64,000 nucleotides of DNA from Thiothrix caldifontis (lineage in GTDB: Bacteria; Pseudomonadota; Gammaproteobacteria; Thiotrichales; Thiotrichaceae), in contig NZ_FNQP01000010.1 in assembly GCF_900107695.1 (NCBI RefSeq), positions 62,001-126,000 on the forward strand. The letters are read 5' to 3'. Below, in pieces: positions 63,978 to 64,000 of the stretch; position 1 is the stretch's first letter; each line of letters begins with the position of its first letter. Under the pieces are notes generated by a model. That model did not search any database, was not told the origin of the DNA, and worked only from the letters and a program-made list of their open reading frames with translations. The position numbers and the translations under genes are program-made.

Positions 63978-64000
63978 GGTTAAACAGCTTTTGCCACCAG

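Overview
The window reads as a chromosomal segment of a gammaproteobacterium, most likely a Thiothrix-like member of the Thiotrichales. The basis is the protein sequences, the classic gammaproteobacterial gene orders (rpoE-rseABC-mucD; lepA-lepB-DUF4845-rnc-era-recO-pdxJ-acpS; phoPQ next to roxA and purB; nadB divergent from rpoE; an MFS gene next to ssb) and moderate base composition. The genus is an inference from memory. Nothing here is an rRNA operon, prophage, insertion sequence, CRISPR array or plasmid function. Coding density is very high and no gene-free stretch exceeds 300 bases.

Layout: 0-3.2 kb, end of an alpha-2-macroglobulin gene and pbpC (envelope defence and repair). 3.2-8.7 kb (minus), a PhoQ/PhoP-like two-component system, a small PepSY-like periplasmic protein, the ribosomal oxygenase RoxA, and purB. 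8.7-14.5 kb, nadB, then the sigma-E envelope-stress operon rpoE-rseA-rseB-rseC-mucD behind a candidate sigma-E promoter. 14.5-21.1 kb, a tightly packed translation/RNA/cofactor operon (glutaredoxin-like gene, lepA, lepB, rnc, era, recO, pdxJ, acpS). 21-28 kb, a hybrid histidine kinase, cysM, a PolB-type exonuclease, rlmD and ligA. 28.2-28.5 kb, two identical tRNA-Gly genes and one tRNA-Cys. 28.6-33.3 kb (minus), a TakP-like TRAP transporter whose solute-binding gene is separated from its membrane subunits by a DEAD-box helicase gene. 33.4-38.2 kb, argG, slyX, rsmJ, a DUF423 membrane protein, a phosphatase, a solitary iscR and a DUF1249 gene. 38.2-42 kb, pgm and the selenium pair mnmH-selD. 42-46.6 kb, oppB, oppC and oppA, split by a CPBP protease gene. 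46.6-58 kb, housekeeping and small uncharacterised genes (nagZ, thiL, a SPOR lipoprotein, argB, algC-like, dut, coaBC, radC). 58-64 kb, a candidate small RNA, ssb, a YajR-like transporter, dbpA, mnmC and a coiled-coil membrane protein.

Functional themes: ribosome biogenesis and translation are heavily represented (RoxA, LepA, RNase III, Era, RlmD, RsmJ, two DEAD-box helicases). MnmC, MnmH and SelD together supply steps of wobble-uridine hypermodification with selenium. Envelope surveillance is covered by PhoPQ, sigma-E with its Rse proteins, MucD and PbpC.

Most of the window is ordinary core genome. The best candidate for something undescribed is a roughly 145-nt structured RNA on the minus strand at about 58052-58197, downstream of ssb: a promoter with a perfect TATAAT, two stem-loops and a strong terminator hairpin in a row. 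Other points worth a look are an insertion beside the phospho-acceptor of the PhoP-like regulator, a repetitive C-terminal tail on the TRAP large permease, the split TRAP and opp loci, and a well-formed IscR autoregulatory promoter in front of an iscR gene that has no isc operon beside it. No multi-gene novel system was identified.
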